Assembly (NCBI RefSeq): GCF_009882975.1
Contig: NZ_WTUX01000019.1
Location: 254,645-318,644, forward strand
Direction: 5' to 3'
Source: Maritimibacter harenae
GTDB taxonomy: Bacteria; Pseudomonadota; Alphaproteobacteria; Rhodobacterales; Rhodobacteraceae
DNA length: 64,000 bases
The position numbers and the translations under genes are program-made. Positions 36,765 to 45,856 of this stretch are shown here, one piece after another; position 1 is the first letter of the stretch; every line of letters starts with the position of its first letter. The notes under the pieces were generated by a model. That model searched no databases. It was given only the letters and a program-made list of their open reading frames with translations, and was not told the DNA's origin.

Positions 36765-37459
36765 TGGACAACGATCTGATCGCGCTGCTGAAACGCGTCG
36801 ACACGCCCACTGTCTGCAACGCGATCGAAGTGGCGCAGGGCAAGCGCGGCTTCGCGGACTTCACCCGGGGCACGATGCTGTGCTCGGCGCCCGACGAAGA
36901 GGCGGTCGTGGGCTACGCCCGCACCGCGCGCATCGCTGCACTGACGCCGCCGAGCGATCCGCCGGAAGCGGTGAAGGAGCGGCGCATGGACTACTACCGT
37001 TACATGTCTGAAGGCCCGCGCCCTGCGCTCGCCGTGGTCGAAGACGCTGATTTTCCCGACGCGGTCGGTGCCTTCTGGGGCGAGATCAACACCACAGTGC
37101 ACAAGGGCTTCGGACTCTCCGGCGCACTTACCAATGGCGTGATGCGCGACCTGGGCGACCTGCCCGAGGGATTCCCGGTGATCGCAGGGTCCGTGGGACC
37201 GAGCCATGCCTTCGTTCACGTTGAAGAGATCGACTGCCCGGTGGAGATCTTTGGTTTGTCCGTGCGCCCGGGCGACCTCGTTCATGCCGACCGTCACGGC
37301 GCGCTTGTCATTCCGACAGAGATCATTCCCGACCTCGCCGGCGCCATCACCAAGCTTCTTGAAACCGAGCGGTTGGTGCTTGATCCCGCACGCGCCGAAG
37401 GGTTCGATTTCGCGGCCTTCGAGGCGGCTTGGAGTGCGTTCGAGAAGGCCCGAACGTGA
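36761..37459 (+). CDS. RraA-family protein (aldolase/decarboxylase-like)
   Basis: 232 residues of the RraA/HMG-aldolase fold: DTPTVCNAIEVAQG at the start, ALTNGVMRDLGDLPEGFPV with the Arg-Asp pair used by the enzyme branch of the family, and VRPGDLVHADRHGALVIP. Catabolic members cleave or decarboxylate oxo-acids; the RNase E inhibitor role of RraA is limited to shorter proteins. Start at 36761 (overlapping the hydrolase stop) or three bases later. Last gene of the operon; no terminator is evident. Confidence 0.85.
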   Translation: MMDNDLIALLKRVDTPTVCNAIEVAQGKRGFADFTRGTMLCSAPDEEAVVGYARTARIAALTPPSDPPEAVKERRMDYYRYMSEGPRPALAVVEDADFPDAVGAFWGEINTTVHKGFGLSGALTNGVMRDLGDLPEGFPVIAGSVGPSHAFVHVEEIDCPVEIFGLSVRPGDLVHADRHGALVIPTEIIPDLAGAITKLLETERLVLDPARAEGFDFAAFEAAWSAFEKART

Positions 37460-38053
37460 CGCCACGGATACTCGAGGCCATCAACTTCAGGTCCCGAGAT
37501 CGCTCTGCGTCGACGACATGAAACGAACCAGGGCGTTGACGCTTCGTAATCTTTTCCGGAAGTAGAAACGGGACCCACGCCGCAAGAGATGGGTCGGCCG
37601 GCGCGTCGGGCCTGGACGCGGGCGTTTCCGCCCGAGTGACTCGGTCACGGCGCCGCACCCGGGCGCGCGCGCCTGCTTGCAGGATGTGTCACCGTCTGTG
37701 TGACAATCGGCGCCTGTCCCGGCGCGACGTAAGGGCGCGGGCGGTCAAGCCGGTGATCTTCTTGAATTTTGGGAAGTGTGTGGCTGGGGTGGTAGGATTC
37801 TGATCTAAGGCATTGATAATAAATATATTTATTAGCAAATCTTAGGATATGGTGTCAAGCGCTGGATTTCGGAAACGCCAATTGTGATACATGCTGTGTG
37901 ACGGTTGGGAGGGCGGGCTTGAAGCGCCGGAACAGGGGCCGTCGGGGGTCTCCTTCATACGGCAGCGAAGGAACAAGAATGAAGCTATTTAGGCGCCGGC
38001 CAAACTGAACGGCGCTCAATATGAGCTCGCAAGACGCAAGATTGTGGACGATC
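37460..38053. other. gene-poor, partly AT-rich junction between two convergent operons
   Basis: About 600 bases with no supported gene. It includes an AT-rich palindrome (37817-37834). A plus-strand reading just left of 38095 (NGAQYELARRKIVDDLTAVL and onward) looks like part of a lost gene that abuts the truncated hyuB. This may be a deletion or insertion scar. No terminator with a T run was seen for either operon. Confidence 0.5.
37817..37834. repeat. 18-bp perfect AT palindrome
   Basis: TAATAAATATATTTATTA, flanked by CTAAG (37805-37809) and CTTAG (37841-37845), which extend the inverted symmetry after a one-base offset. It stands out in a GC-rich genome and could be a regulator site, a terminator-like cruciform or an end of a lost element. 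Confidence 0.6.
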
Positions 38054-39619
38054 TTACGGCCGTTCTTGAACCGCGTTTGCGTTCCCACCATGCGCAGTGG
38101 CGACCTCGACCTCGTCACCTGCGCGGATCACGAGCTTGCTTACAAAGGTAGGCTGAGACGTTGTTGCACCGTCACGCGTCAGGGTGAGAGCGTTGAGCCC
38201 ACCTTCGGTCGCGCCAGGTAGAGCCCAGACCGGCACCACGCCGTGCGAAAAACCAGCTGACATCACGGCGCCGCTGCGCATCCTGTAACGCGTGTGCACA
38301 CCGCGCCCGCCTGCGTGCTCGCCGTCTTCCTGGTTGGTTTCGCCCAAATGCTTGGTCATGATCTCAAATCCGTAGCGGGCTTCGGCCACTTCGACGGGGC
38401 AGTTGAATGTGTCCCCGTGGTTCGTCGAGAACATCGCATCGTTGCCGGGCCGTTCGGGCGTTGCACCCCAACCGCCCATTTGTGGCTCTACCATCGCGAA
38501 CTTGCGGCCCGTGTCCGGGTGCTCTCCTGCAATAACCAACCCGAAGATGGTCGCGAAGCTGCCTGCGGGGAGGTCGAAGCCCCCCACCTCCGCGAGGCCA
38601 TGCCAAAGGGCGTCGATAAGCCTTATGCGCGTCTCGAAATAATACCCATGTGCCGCCTCCGGGTCCGGGTCGAAGATCGAGCCGGGGCGGGTCAAGACCT
38701 CGAGCGGCTCGAAGGAGCCCGCGTTGGCGTAGCGCTCCGAATCCGTCAACGCCTTGAACAGAATCTGGCACGCGATGAGCGCGCCATCACGAGAGGTGTT
38801 GAAGGGGCCGGTTGTTTGGTCCGGCGCATCGCGGAGATCGACGGTGAAGCGTTCGGACGTGATCGTGATCCGCGCGCGCCAGGTGGTGCCGTCATCCTGC
38901 GCCTGGACCACGTCGAATGTCCCCTTGGGCAGGCGATCCAAGCCCTGCATTGCGCGGGAACGGCCGGTCTCGTGAGCATCGTCGATGGCCGCACGCAGCG
39001 TGTCGCCTCCATACCGCTCGCAAAGGCTGCGGATAAGTCCCGCCGCGCGGCGCCCTGCCGACACTTGGGCCCATAGATCGCCGGTGACGAAATCGGGCAG
39101 GCGTGAGTTGATGCGGATGATGTCCGCCACCGCATCGTTCCACTCCCCGCCAGAGATGAGCCGGACGATCGGCAGACGCAGTCCCTCGGCTACGATGCTG
39201 GTGACGTCCGTCGCCATCGACCCCGGAGTGCTACCCCCGATGTCGCCCCAATGTGCGATCGATGCGACCCAAGCCACGCATTCGCCGTCGAAAAAGACCG
39301 GCTCGGCCACCACCATGTCGTTGAGGTGGGTGACCCCGCCGAAGTTCGGGTCGTTGGTGAGGAAAACATCGCCCTCGGCGATACGTTCTCCCTCCTTTTC
39401 GAGGATCGCCTTCACCGATTTATCGAGCACGCCGACGAAGGACGGGATACCAGCGCCCGAGCTAACAAGCGCGCCATCGGCGGCGGTCACCCCGGTGCCT
39501 ACGTCGAGCACCTCGTAGATGATCGGGCTCATCGCAGTCTTGCGCAGAACCTCGAACATCTCTTCGGAAGCGCTGTCGAGGGCGGCTTGGACGACTGAAA
39601 GAGTGAAGGGATCAGACAT
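38054..39619 (-). CDS. hyuB: hydantoinase/oxoprolinase B subunit, second copy, C-terminally altered
   Basis: 521 residues of the HyuB family: FEVLRKTAMSPIIYEVLDVG, TNDPNFGGVTHLNDM, LRLPIVRL and PQMGGWGATPERPGNDAMF. It shows the same architecture as the other B subunit in this operon (549 residues). The end differs: after VIRAGDEVEVATAHGG the normal glycine-rich tail is replaced by NANAVQERP and a stop, about 28 residues early. Activity may be impaired. Its start lies within the M24 peptidase's 3' end (eight-base overlap). It is the last gene of the minus-strand operon. Confidence 0.85.
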   Translation of the reverse strand: MSDPFTLSVVQAALDSASEEMFEVLRKTAMSPIIYEVLDVGTGVTAADGALVSSGAGIPSFVGVLDKSVKAILEKEGERIAEGDVFLTNDPNFGGVTHLNDMVVAEPVFFDGECVAWVASIAHWGDIGGSTPGSMATDVTSIVAEGLRLPIVRLISGGEWNDAVADIIRINSRLPDFVTGDLWAQVSAGRRAAGLIRSLCERYGGDTLRAAIDDAHETGRSRAMQGLDRLPKGTFDVVQAQDDGTTWRARITITSERFTVDLRDAPDQTTGPFNTSRDGALIACQILFKALTDSERYANAGSFEPLEVLTRPGSIFDPDPEAAHGYYFETRIRLIDALWHGLAEVGGFDLPAGSFATIFGLVIAGEHPDTGRKFAMVEPQMGGWGATPERPGNDAMFSTNHGDTFNCPVEVAEARYGFEIMTKHLGETNQEDGEHAGGRGVHTRYRMRSGAVMSAGFSHGVVPVWALPGATEGGLNALTLTRDGATTSQPTFVSKLVIRAGDEVEVATAHGGNANAVQERP

Positions 39620-40709
39620 CGATTAGCTCCGCCTCCCGGGACAGATCGGAAAGGATCTCAGGACCGTCGGCACGCAGGATGACAATTTCTTCCAGCCGGA
39701 TGCCGAAGCGACCGGGCAGGTAGATGCCCGGCTCGATCGAGAAAACCATCCCTTCGTCCAGCACACTTTGCGAACTCGCGGTGATGAATGGTGGCTCATG
39801 GACCTCGGTGCCCAAGCCGTGGCCGGTGCGGTGCACGAAATAGTCCCCAAAGCCTGCTTCGGTGATCACGCCGCGCGCTGCATCGTCGACCTCGTGCGCC
39901 TTGACACCCGGTCGCGCCGCGGCCAGGGCGGCCTGCACTGCGCGCTCGACGACTGCGTGCACTTCGGCATAACCTTCCGGGCCGTCGCCGATCAGCGCCA
40001 TCCGCGTTATGTCCGAGGAAAAGCCCTCGGATCCCGCGCCAATGTCCATGACGATCGCGTCGCCCTCCTTGAGCACCGTCTCCCCTGTATGATGATGAGG
40101 GTATGCGCCGTTCGGACCCGCCCCGACGATCGTGAAGAGCGGCTTGGCATCGCGCTTGGCGAAGGTTTCGCGCACCACATCGGCCACCTGCGTTTCGGTC
40201 ATCCCGGGGTGCATCGCGGCCCAAGCGGCCTTCATGGCGTCGTCGGCGATCTGAGCGTTGCGCTTGAGTGCTGCGTATTCCGCGTCGTCTTTTCGCATCC
40301 GGAGGGCCCCGACGGTGTCGGCAGTAAACCGGCGCGCAGCCCCGGGCAGGGCATCAGTTACAAGTGACGCGTGGTCGGCGCGCATCGTCTCGTCCAAGAC
40401 AAGCGAGTCGGCATCACGAACGTTAATCGCGTCGAGCAGTCGTGCGAGCGCGGCATCCGGTCCCTCGTCGTCGGACCATTTGTGGAAGGGCAGATCGGTC
40501 TGGGTGCGGACGCTTTCGGCCTCGAGGGCCGGCATCAGGAAAGCGGCACCGGCCTGCGACACGAATGCCAGGCAGGGCCGTTCATCGGCATGGGGCCGCA
40601 CGCCCGTGAGCCAGCCGAGGTGCGCGCCCGCCCCCAACACGACCAGATCTGTGCCGGTCTCCTTCATCTTTGCGCGGAGCGCGTCGAGCCTGTTTGTCGT
40701 GCCGGTCAT
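39612..40709 (-). CDS. M24-family metallopeptidase (Xaa-Pro dipeptidase-like)
   Basis: 365 residues: creatinase-type N-terminal domain (to about 130), then a pita-bread fold with the dinuclear metal ligands in MDIGAGSEGFSSDITR, HRTGHGLGTEVHEPP, SIEPGIYLPGRFG and RLEEIV. It should hydrolyse an X-Pro dipeptide or an amidino/creatine-like substrate. Lying between two hyuB genes in an operon with a dipeptide transporter, it probably acts on imported peptides or N-carbamoyl compounds. Confidence 0.88.
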   Translation of the reverse strand: MTGTTNRLDALRAKMKETGTDLVVLGAGAHLGWLTGVRPHADERPCLAFVSQAGAAFLMPALEAESVRTQTDLPFHKWSDDEGPDAALARLLDAINVRDADSLVLDETMRADHASLVTDALPGAARRFTADTVGALRMRKDDAEYAALKRNAQIADDAMKAAWAAMHPGMTETQVADVVRETFAKRDAKPLFTIVGAGPNGAYPHHHTGETVLKEGDAIVMDIGAGSEGFSSDITRMALIGDGPEGYAEVHAVVERAVQAALAAARPGVKAHEVDDAARGVITEAGFGDYFVHRTGHGLGTEVHEPPFITASSQSVLDEGMVFSIEPGIYLPGRFGIRLEEIVILRADGPEILSDLSREAELIDV

Positions 40710-40854
40710 GGTCTGCCCTTTCTCTTCGGTCTTGCCGCGGCCCCGAGTGTAGGTCGCGCCGATGCGTTACATATCAGTATGCCAATTCCGCGCCGTTGCG
40801 CGGCGTGGTGGCTCTGGAGCGGCGATGGTCGCCGCCCCGGCTTCTGGTCGGTCT

Positions 40855-42504
40855 TCAGACCGTCACTCCGTGGATCGTGGCGGCGCGTTCGGCCGTAATA
40901 AGCCCGTTCTTCACGTCACGTCGCACCGCTTCCGGGTCGCGTGCTTTGGGGTCGCCGTAACCCGCGCCACTCGAGGTGATGACGCGCACAACGTCATCAG
41001 TGGTGAGCGCCATCCCGGAGACGAAGCTGTGGGTTTCGGCGTTTCCGTCGGCCTTGATGACCTCGACGAAATTGCCGGATCCTTCTTCGCCGCCTTCCAG
41101 CGACCAGGGCTTGATCCGAGACCGCGTATAACCCGCCGTGAGGAACCCATTTTCCGTTCGGATCCGATATTCGAGGATCAGGCCTCGTCCCCCATTGAAC
41201 TGACCTTCGCCGCCCGGCGCGGTGTTGAGCGCCATCCGGTCGACGTAGAGCCCATTGCGCGCCTCGGAGATTTCGGCGGGCGTGTTGTAGGTCTCGCCAT
41301 GGAAGCCCGAAAAGATGCAGGGGTTTCCGTCGCGCCCTTCCCAGGCGCCCCAGCCGCCAATCTGCGGCTCTACGATGGTATATTGGCGCCCGGTGTCCGG
41401 GTGAATGCCCCCAATGAAAGTGCCGCATATCGAACTGAAATGCCCTGCCGGCAGGCGCTCAGGGATGTGCGGGGCCAAACAGCGCCAGATCAGGTCGTAT
41501 GTGCGCACCTCGGTCTCGAAGTAGAAACCGATCGCCGAGCCCTCCCGCGCATCGAAGATTGACCCTTCGCGCGTCAGCACCTTGAGTGGGCGGAAGCTGC
41601 CGTCATTGGCTGGGGAGTCAGGGTCGGTCAGTGCCTTGAACACCATTTGCGCGCAAATCATCGTGCCATCGCGATTGGCGTTCGTGGGTCCCGTATCCTG
41701 ATCAGGATTGTCGCGAAGGTCGACGAGGAATTCGTCGTCGCTAATCGTGACCTTCACGTTGAAGATCCGGCCGTCGTCCTGTTCCTCGGAGAGCTCGAAG
41801 CTCCCGTGTGGCAGCTTGGCGAGCTCAGCACGCGCGGCACGCTCGCCGAAATCCATGAAATGGTTCATGGCGCGCAGGAAGGTATCGACACCATATTTGG
41901 CGGCCAGCCCTTCGAGCCGGCGGGCGCCCACGCGCACCGATGCGATTGCCGCCCAGACGTCGCCCTTGAGGAAATCGGGCATGCGGCTGTTTATGGTGAT
42001 GATATCCATCACGGCCTCGTCCAGCTCGCCTTCGCGGATGATCTTCACGGCCGGCAGGCGCAGGCCTTCCTGAAAGATCTCGGTCGCCTCGCCGGATAGC
42101 GAGCCCGGCGCCATGCCGCCCACGTCGGAGTTGTGCGCGATGTTCGCCGTCCAGGCGATGAGCTGGTCCCCAGCGAATATCGGCATCGCGAGCACCAGGT
42201 CATTGAGGTGTGTCACGCCGCCGTGCCAGGGATCGTTGGTGATGAAGACGTCTCCAGGCCGGATGTCGTCGTGCTTCGAGAGGATAAACTGCACCGACTT
42301 GTCGAGCACGCCGATGAACGCCGGGATGCCAGCACCGGAAGAAGCGATGCGCCCCTCGGCGTCGGTAATGCCAGTGCCCATGTCCAGCACCTCGTAGATG
42401 ATCGAGGACATGGCTGTCTTGCGCATCGCCGCGAACATCTCGTCGGCCGCGGCCTGAAGTGAATTCTGGATAATTTCCAGAGTGATGGGATCGTTCTCGC
42501 TCAT
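40855..42504 (-). CDS. hyuB: hydantoinase/oxoprolinase B subunit
   Basis: 549 residues: AAMRKTAMSSIIYEVLDMGT, TNDPWHGGVTHLNDL, LRLPAVKI, PQIGGWGAWEGRDGNPCIF and a normal glycine-rich C-terminus (TSSGAGYGDPKARDPEAVRR). With the A subunit encoded four bases upstream it forms an ATP-dependent enzyme of the N-methylhydantoinase/5-oxoprolinase/acetone carboxylase group; the substrate is probably a cyclic amide, given the transporter. Confidence 0.9.
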   Translation of the reverse strand: MSENDPITLEIIQNSLQAAADEMFAAMRKTAMSSIIYEVLDMGTGITDAEGRIASSGAGIPAFIGVLDKSVQFILSKHDDIRPGDVFITNDPWHGGVTHLNDLVLAMPIFAGDQLIAWTANIAHNSDVGGMAPGSLSGEATEIFQEGLRLPAVKIIREGELDEAVMDIITINSRMPDFLKGDVWAAIASVRVGARRLEGLAAKYGVDTFLRAMNHFMDFGERAARAELAKLPHGSFELSEEQDDGRIFNVKVTISDDEFLVDLRDNPDQDTGPTNANRDGTMICAQMVFKALTDPDSPANDGSFRPLKVLTREGSIFDAREGSAIGFYFETEVRTYDLIWRCLAPHIPERLPAGHFSSICGTFIGGIHPDTGRQYTIVEPQIGGWGAWEGRDGNPCIFSGFHGETYNTPAEISEARNGLYVDRMALNTAPGGEGQFNGGRGLILEYRIRTENGFLTAGYTRSRIKPWSLEGGEEGSGNFVEVIKADGNAETHSFVSGMALTTDDVVRVITSSGAGYGDPKARDPEAVRRDVKNGLITAERAATIHGVTV

Positions 42505-42508
42505 TGGA

Positions 42509-44578
42509 TCAGTTCCCGATGTGGATGTGGACGTTGCGATATGCGTCGATCTCGACCCGGTTGCCGGGATGGATCACGATCGTCGTGCCGGAATCCTCGA
42601 CGATCGCGGGGCCGGTGAACGCCATGCCAGGGTTCAGCTTGTCGCCGTCGTAGATGTCGGCCTCGTGCTTGCCTTCGAGTGCGTAGTCGACCTCACGCCG
42701 GCCTTTGTGTGCGGTCGTGGCGTCGGCGGAGCCCATCTCGGCAGGCTTCATTTCCAGCTTGCCAACCTCGGCGCGGGCTACAAGGTGGATGCCCACCATC
42801 TCGACGGGCGCGTCGAGGCGGTAGGTATATTCACGCTCGTAGGCCTCGTGGAAATCCTGCGCGATCTTGTCGAGGTCGGCGTCCGTGACCGGCCCGTCGA
42901 GCTGAACCTCGGTCGTATGTTCCTGGTTCTGGTAACGGAATTTCCCGTAGCGCAGGAAGCCGACCTCCTCGGGGTCGACGCCTTCGGCTTCGAAGGTGTC
43001 GCGCGCCTGGCCTTCGGCCTCGGCGAAGATCGCCTCGATCGTGTCTCCAGCGCCTTCCTTGAGATCCACGAGCTGGGTCACGAAGTAGTCCCGGCGCAAG
43101 TCCGACATCATCATGCCGAAGGCCGAGAAGACCGAGGCGGCCGCAGGCACGACGACCTTCTTGACCTGAAGCTCCTGACCGAGCGCCACTGCGTGCATCG
43201 CCCCGCCGCCGCCGAAGGCAAGAAGCGTGAAGTCACGGGTGTCGTGTCCGCGGTTGAGACTGACCAGCTTCAGCGCGTTGACCATGTTGTTGTTGGCGAT
43301 GCGAACGATGCCCTGGGCAGCCTCATCGGTGCTCACTCCAAGCTTCTCGCCGACGGCGGTCAACGCGGTCTCGGCCGCTTTCATGTCTGCTTCGACCTCA
43401 CCGCCGCAGAAGTATTCTCGGTTGATCCGGCCAAGCCAGAGGTTGGCGTCCGTTGTGGTCGCGTCAAAACCGCCCTTGCCATAGGCCGCCGGCCCGGGAA
43501 GGGCACCGGCCGATTGGGGACCAACATGGAGCTTGCCAAAGTCGTCGACCCAGGCAATGGAACCGCCGCCGTTGCCGATCTCGACCAGATCCACCACCGG
43601 CACCATGATCGGGTAGCCCGCGGACTTGCCGCTGCGCTCGATCCAGTAGTCGGTCATGATGCGCACTTCGCCGTCTTCGATGAGCGAGCACTTGGCGGTG
43701 GTGCCGCCGATGTCGAGAGCAAGCACGTTGGGCTCGCCGATCAGCTTGCCCAGTTCGGCCGCACCCCAAAAACCCGAGGCCGGACCACTTTCGATCATAT
43801 TGATCGGCACGTCTGATGTCGCAGCCAGGCTGTCCACGCCACAGTTCGATTGCATGATGTAGGGGCTCTTGGGCAATCCCTGTGATTTCAGCCCGTCGTC
43901 GAGCTTGCCGAGATAGTTGGCCGCGACTGGCTGAACGTAGGCCGACAGGACGGCGGTGTTGGTGCGTTCGTATTCGCGCCACTCACGGGTAATCTGGTGC
44001 GATGCCACGATCGAAGCCTCAGGCCAGAGACGACGGATTTCCTCGAGCACGGCCTTTTCGTGCGCCGTGTTGGCATAGGCGTGCAGCAGGCAGACAGCGA
44101 CCGCCTCCACGCTCTCGGCGCGGAATTCATCCAGGATCTCAGGCAGGCCAGAGAGATCGAGCGGCGCGCGCTCCTCGCCCATGTAGGTCATGCGCCCGGG
44201 CAACTCGGCGCGAAGGTGGCGTGGCACGAAGGGCGCAGGCTTTTCATAATGCAGGTTGAAGAAGTCTGGTCGATTGCCGCGCGCAATTTCCAGCACATCG
44301 CGGAAGCCCTCGGTAGTGATCAGACCGACCTTCACGCCCTTGCGTTCGGTCAGCGCATTGATGACCACCGTAGTGCCGTGCGCCATGAAGTTGACCGTTT
44401 CGGGGTCAATGCCACCCTTCTTGAGAACGTTGAGAACACCGGTCTCGAAATCGGGAGGCGTCGTGTCGGACTTCGCCGTCACGATTTCCATCGTGCCGTC
44501 ATCTCGGGTCTCGAATGCGACGAGGTCGGTGAACGTGCCGCCCACATCTGTCGCCACGCGGCGGATCGGATTGGACAT
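42509..44578 (-). CDS. hyuA: hydantoinase/oxoprolinase A subunit
   Basis: 689 residues. The N-terminal ASKHA ATP-binding module starts VATDVGGTFTDLVAFE, with a second phosphate loop at VLALDIGGTTAKCSLIEDG and the FGGGGAMHAVALG segment. It binds ATP and activates the ring carbonyl for the B subunit. The single A subunit must serve both B subunits, unless the second B is inactive. Confidence 0.9.
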   Translation of the reverse strand: MSNPIRRVATDVGGTFTDLVAFETRDDGTMEIVTAKSDTTPPDFETGVLNVLKKGGIDPETVNFMAHGTTVVINALTERKGVKVGLITTEGFRDVLEIARGNRPDFFNLHYEKPAPFVPRHLRAELPGRMTYMGEERAPLDLSGLPEILDEFRAESVEAVAVCLLHAYANTAHEKAVLEEIRRLWPEASIVASHQITREWREYERTNTAVLSAYVQPVAANYLGKLDDGLKSQGLPKSPYIMQSNCGVDSLAATSDVPINMIESGPASGFWGAAELGKLIGEPNVLALDIGGTTAKCSLIEDGEVRIMTDYWIERSGKSAGYPIMVPVVDLVEIGNGGGSIAWVDDFGKLHVGPQSAGALPGPAAYGKGGFDATTTDANLWLGRINREYFCGGEVEADMKAAETALTAVGEKLGVSTDEAAQGIVRIANNNMVNALKLVSLNRGHDTRDFTLLAFGGGGAMHAVALGQELQVKKVVVPAAASVFSAFGMMMSDLRRDYFVTQLVDLKEGAGDTIEAIFAEAEGQARDTFEAEGVDPEEVGFLRYGKFRYQNQEHTTEVQLDGPVTDADLDKIAQDFHEAYEREYTYRLDAPVEMVGIHLVARAEVGKLEMKPAEMGSADATTAHKGRREVDYALEGKHEADIYDGDKLNPGMAFTGPAIVEDSGTTIVIHPGNRVEIDAYRNVHIHIGN

Positions 44579-44579
44579 C

Positions 44580-45062
44580 TCAGACTCCTTTGGTGTGGGT
44601 TTCGTTCAGGAGGAAGGCAACGGCGCCCGGCATCTTCAGGGCATTGGCCGCCTCGACACGCTCGGGCGTGTAATAGCCGGCGTCGTGCAGGCAGTTCAGC
44701 GTGCCGATCACCTGGCCGTCGATCGTCACCGGGACGTTCATGCAGCTTTCGCAGCCAAGGGATTGAATGAGCTCGTAGTCCGGGAAGACGGAGGCGATTT
44801 CTTCAATCGAATTGGCGACGAAGGTCTGGTGTTGACCCTGGACGAGGTCGGACCAGCGGTCCTTGTTCAGGGTCTTCTCCCCAGAAACCGGGTAAGCGTC
44901 GGGCATGTTCGAGAAATTGCGGACCACGACGCCTCGTGCGCGGTTGATTACCATCGTCGTGAATAGCTTGACGCCCACGGTTTCCGAGACGAGATCGGCC
45001 AGGGCCTCGAATGTCTTTTCCGGCTGCCCCTTGGCCGCCACGGCTTGCATGAAATCCATCAT
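44580..45062 (-). CDS. GAF-domain protein
   Basis: 160 residues made of one GAF domain: FEALADLVSETVGVKLFTTM, VANSIEEIASVFPDYELIQ, SCMNVPVTIDGQVIGTLNCL and AANALKMPGAVAFLL. It has no attached output domain, so it is likely a small-molecule-binding partner or sensor. Such stand-alone GAF proteins are common beside hydantoinase genes. It overlaps the transporter ATPase by ATGA and lies one base before hyuA. Confidence 0.82.
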   Translation of the reverse strand: MMDFMQAVAAKGQPEKTFEALADLVSETVGVKLFTTMVINRARGVVVRNFSNMPDAYPVSGEKTLNKDRWSDLVQGQHQTFVANSIEEIASVFPDYELIQSLGCESCMNVPVTIDGQVIGTLNCLHDAGYYTPERVEAANALKMPGAVAFLLNETHTKGV

Positions 45063-45856
45063 GTTCCCTCTGCGAGTCTGTTTCTGAGTTGCAATTCCGC
45101 GTCGTCCACCACCGGAACCGCGCCGATCAAGCTACGCGTGTAGGGGTGTTCTGGTGCGGAGAAGATCTTCGGCGTATCGCCGATTTCCACAAGCTCGCCG
45201 GAGCGAAACACGGCGACACGGTCGGCCACGTTGCGCACGACAGCGAGGTCGTGGGTGATGAAGACGTAGGTCAGGTTCTTGCGGGCCCGAAGATCGTTCA
45301 ACAGCCGCAGGACGCGCGCCTGCACCAGAACGTCGAGCGCCGAGGTGGGCTCGTCGAGCACGACCAATTCGGGCTCGCAGGCAAGCGCACGGGCGATGCC
45401 GACGCGCTGGCGTTGACCACCCGACAGCGCAGCGGGCGACCGGCGGCGCATCTCGCGCGGTAGACCGACCTCTTCCAGTGTGTCCTCCACGCGCGCCCAC
45501 CGTGCGGCGCGCGCGCCAATGCCATAGGTGTCGAGCCCCAAACGGATCGAAGCGCCAATGCTGCGCTTGGGGTTCAGGGACGAAAGCGGGTTTTGCTGCA
45601 CGAACTGGATCGCACGCCGCTGGATCGGGCCTCGTCGGGCAGGTAGCGCAGCCCCGTCGAAAGCGATGGTGCCTGCGCTCGGTCGAAGGATGCCCAGGAT
45701 CATGTTGGCCAGGGTGGTCTTTCCGGAACCGCTTTCACCCACTACCGCAAGGCACTCACCTCGGTCGACGGCGAAGGACACATCGCGCACCGCGTGGACA
45801 GGGCCGCTCGCGGTCTGAAACGTCTTCGATAGGTCGGAGACGGAAAGAAGCGTCAT
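45059..45856 (-). CDS. dipeptide/oligopeptide ABC transporter ATP-binding protein (DppF/OppF type)
   Basis: 265 residues with Walker A GESGSGKTT, signature LSGGQRQRVGIARAL, Walker B LVVLDEPTSALD and switch His in FITHDLAV. The C-terminus (PYTRSLIGAVPV) is peptide-transporter-like though short. It pairs with the ATPase encoded upstream (four-base overlap). Confidence 0.9.
   Translation of the reverse strand: MTLLSVSDLSKTFQTASGPVHAVRDVSFAVDRGECLAVVGESGSGKTTLANMILGILRPSAGTIAFDGAALPARRGPIQRRAIQFVQQNPLSSLNPKRSIGASIRLGLDTYGIGARAARWARVEDTLEEVGLPREMRRRSPAALSGGQRQRVGIARALACEPELVVLDEPTSALDVLVQARVLRLLNDLRARKNLTYVFITHDLAVVRNVADRVAVFRSGELVEIGDTPKIFSAPEHPYTRSLIGAVPVVDDAELQLRNRLAEGT

Noticed and set aside
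42482-43816. 444-residue plus-strand open frame inside hyuA
   Set aside because: Antisense shadow of hyuA, which has complete ASKHA motifs.
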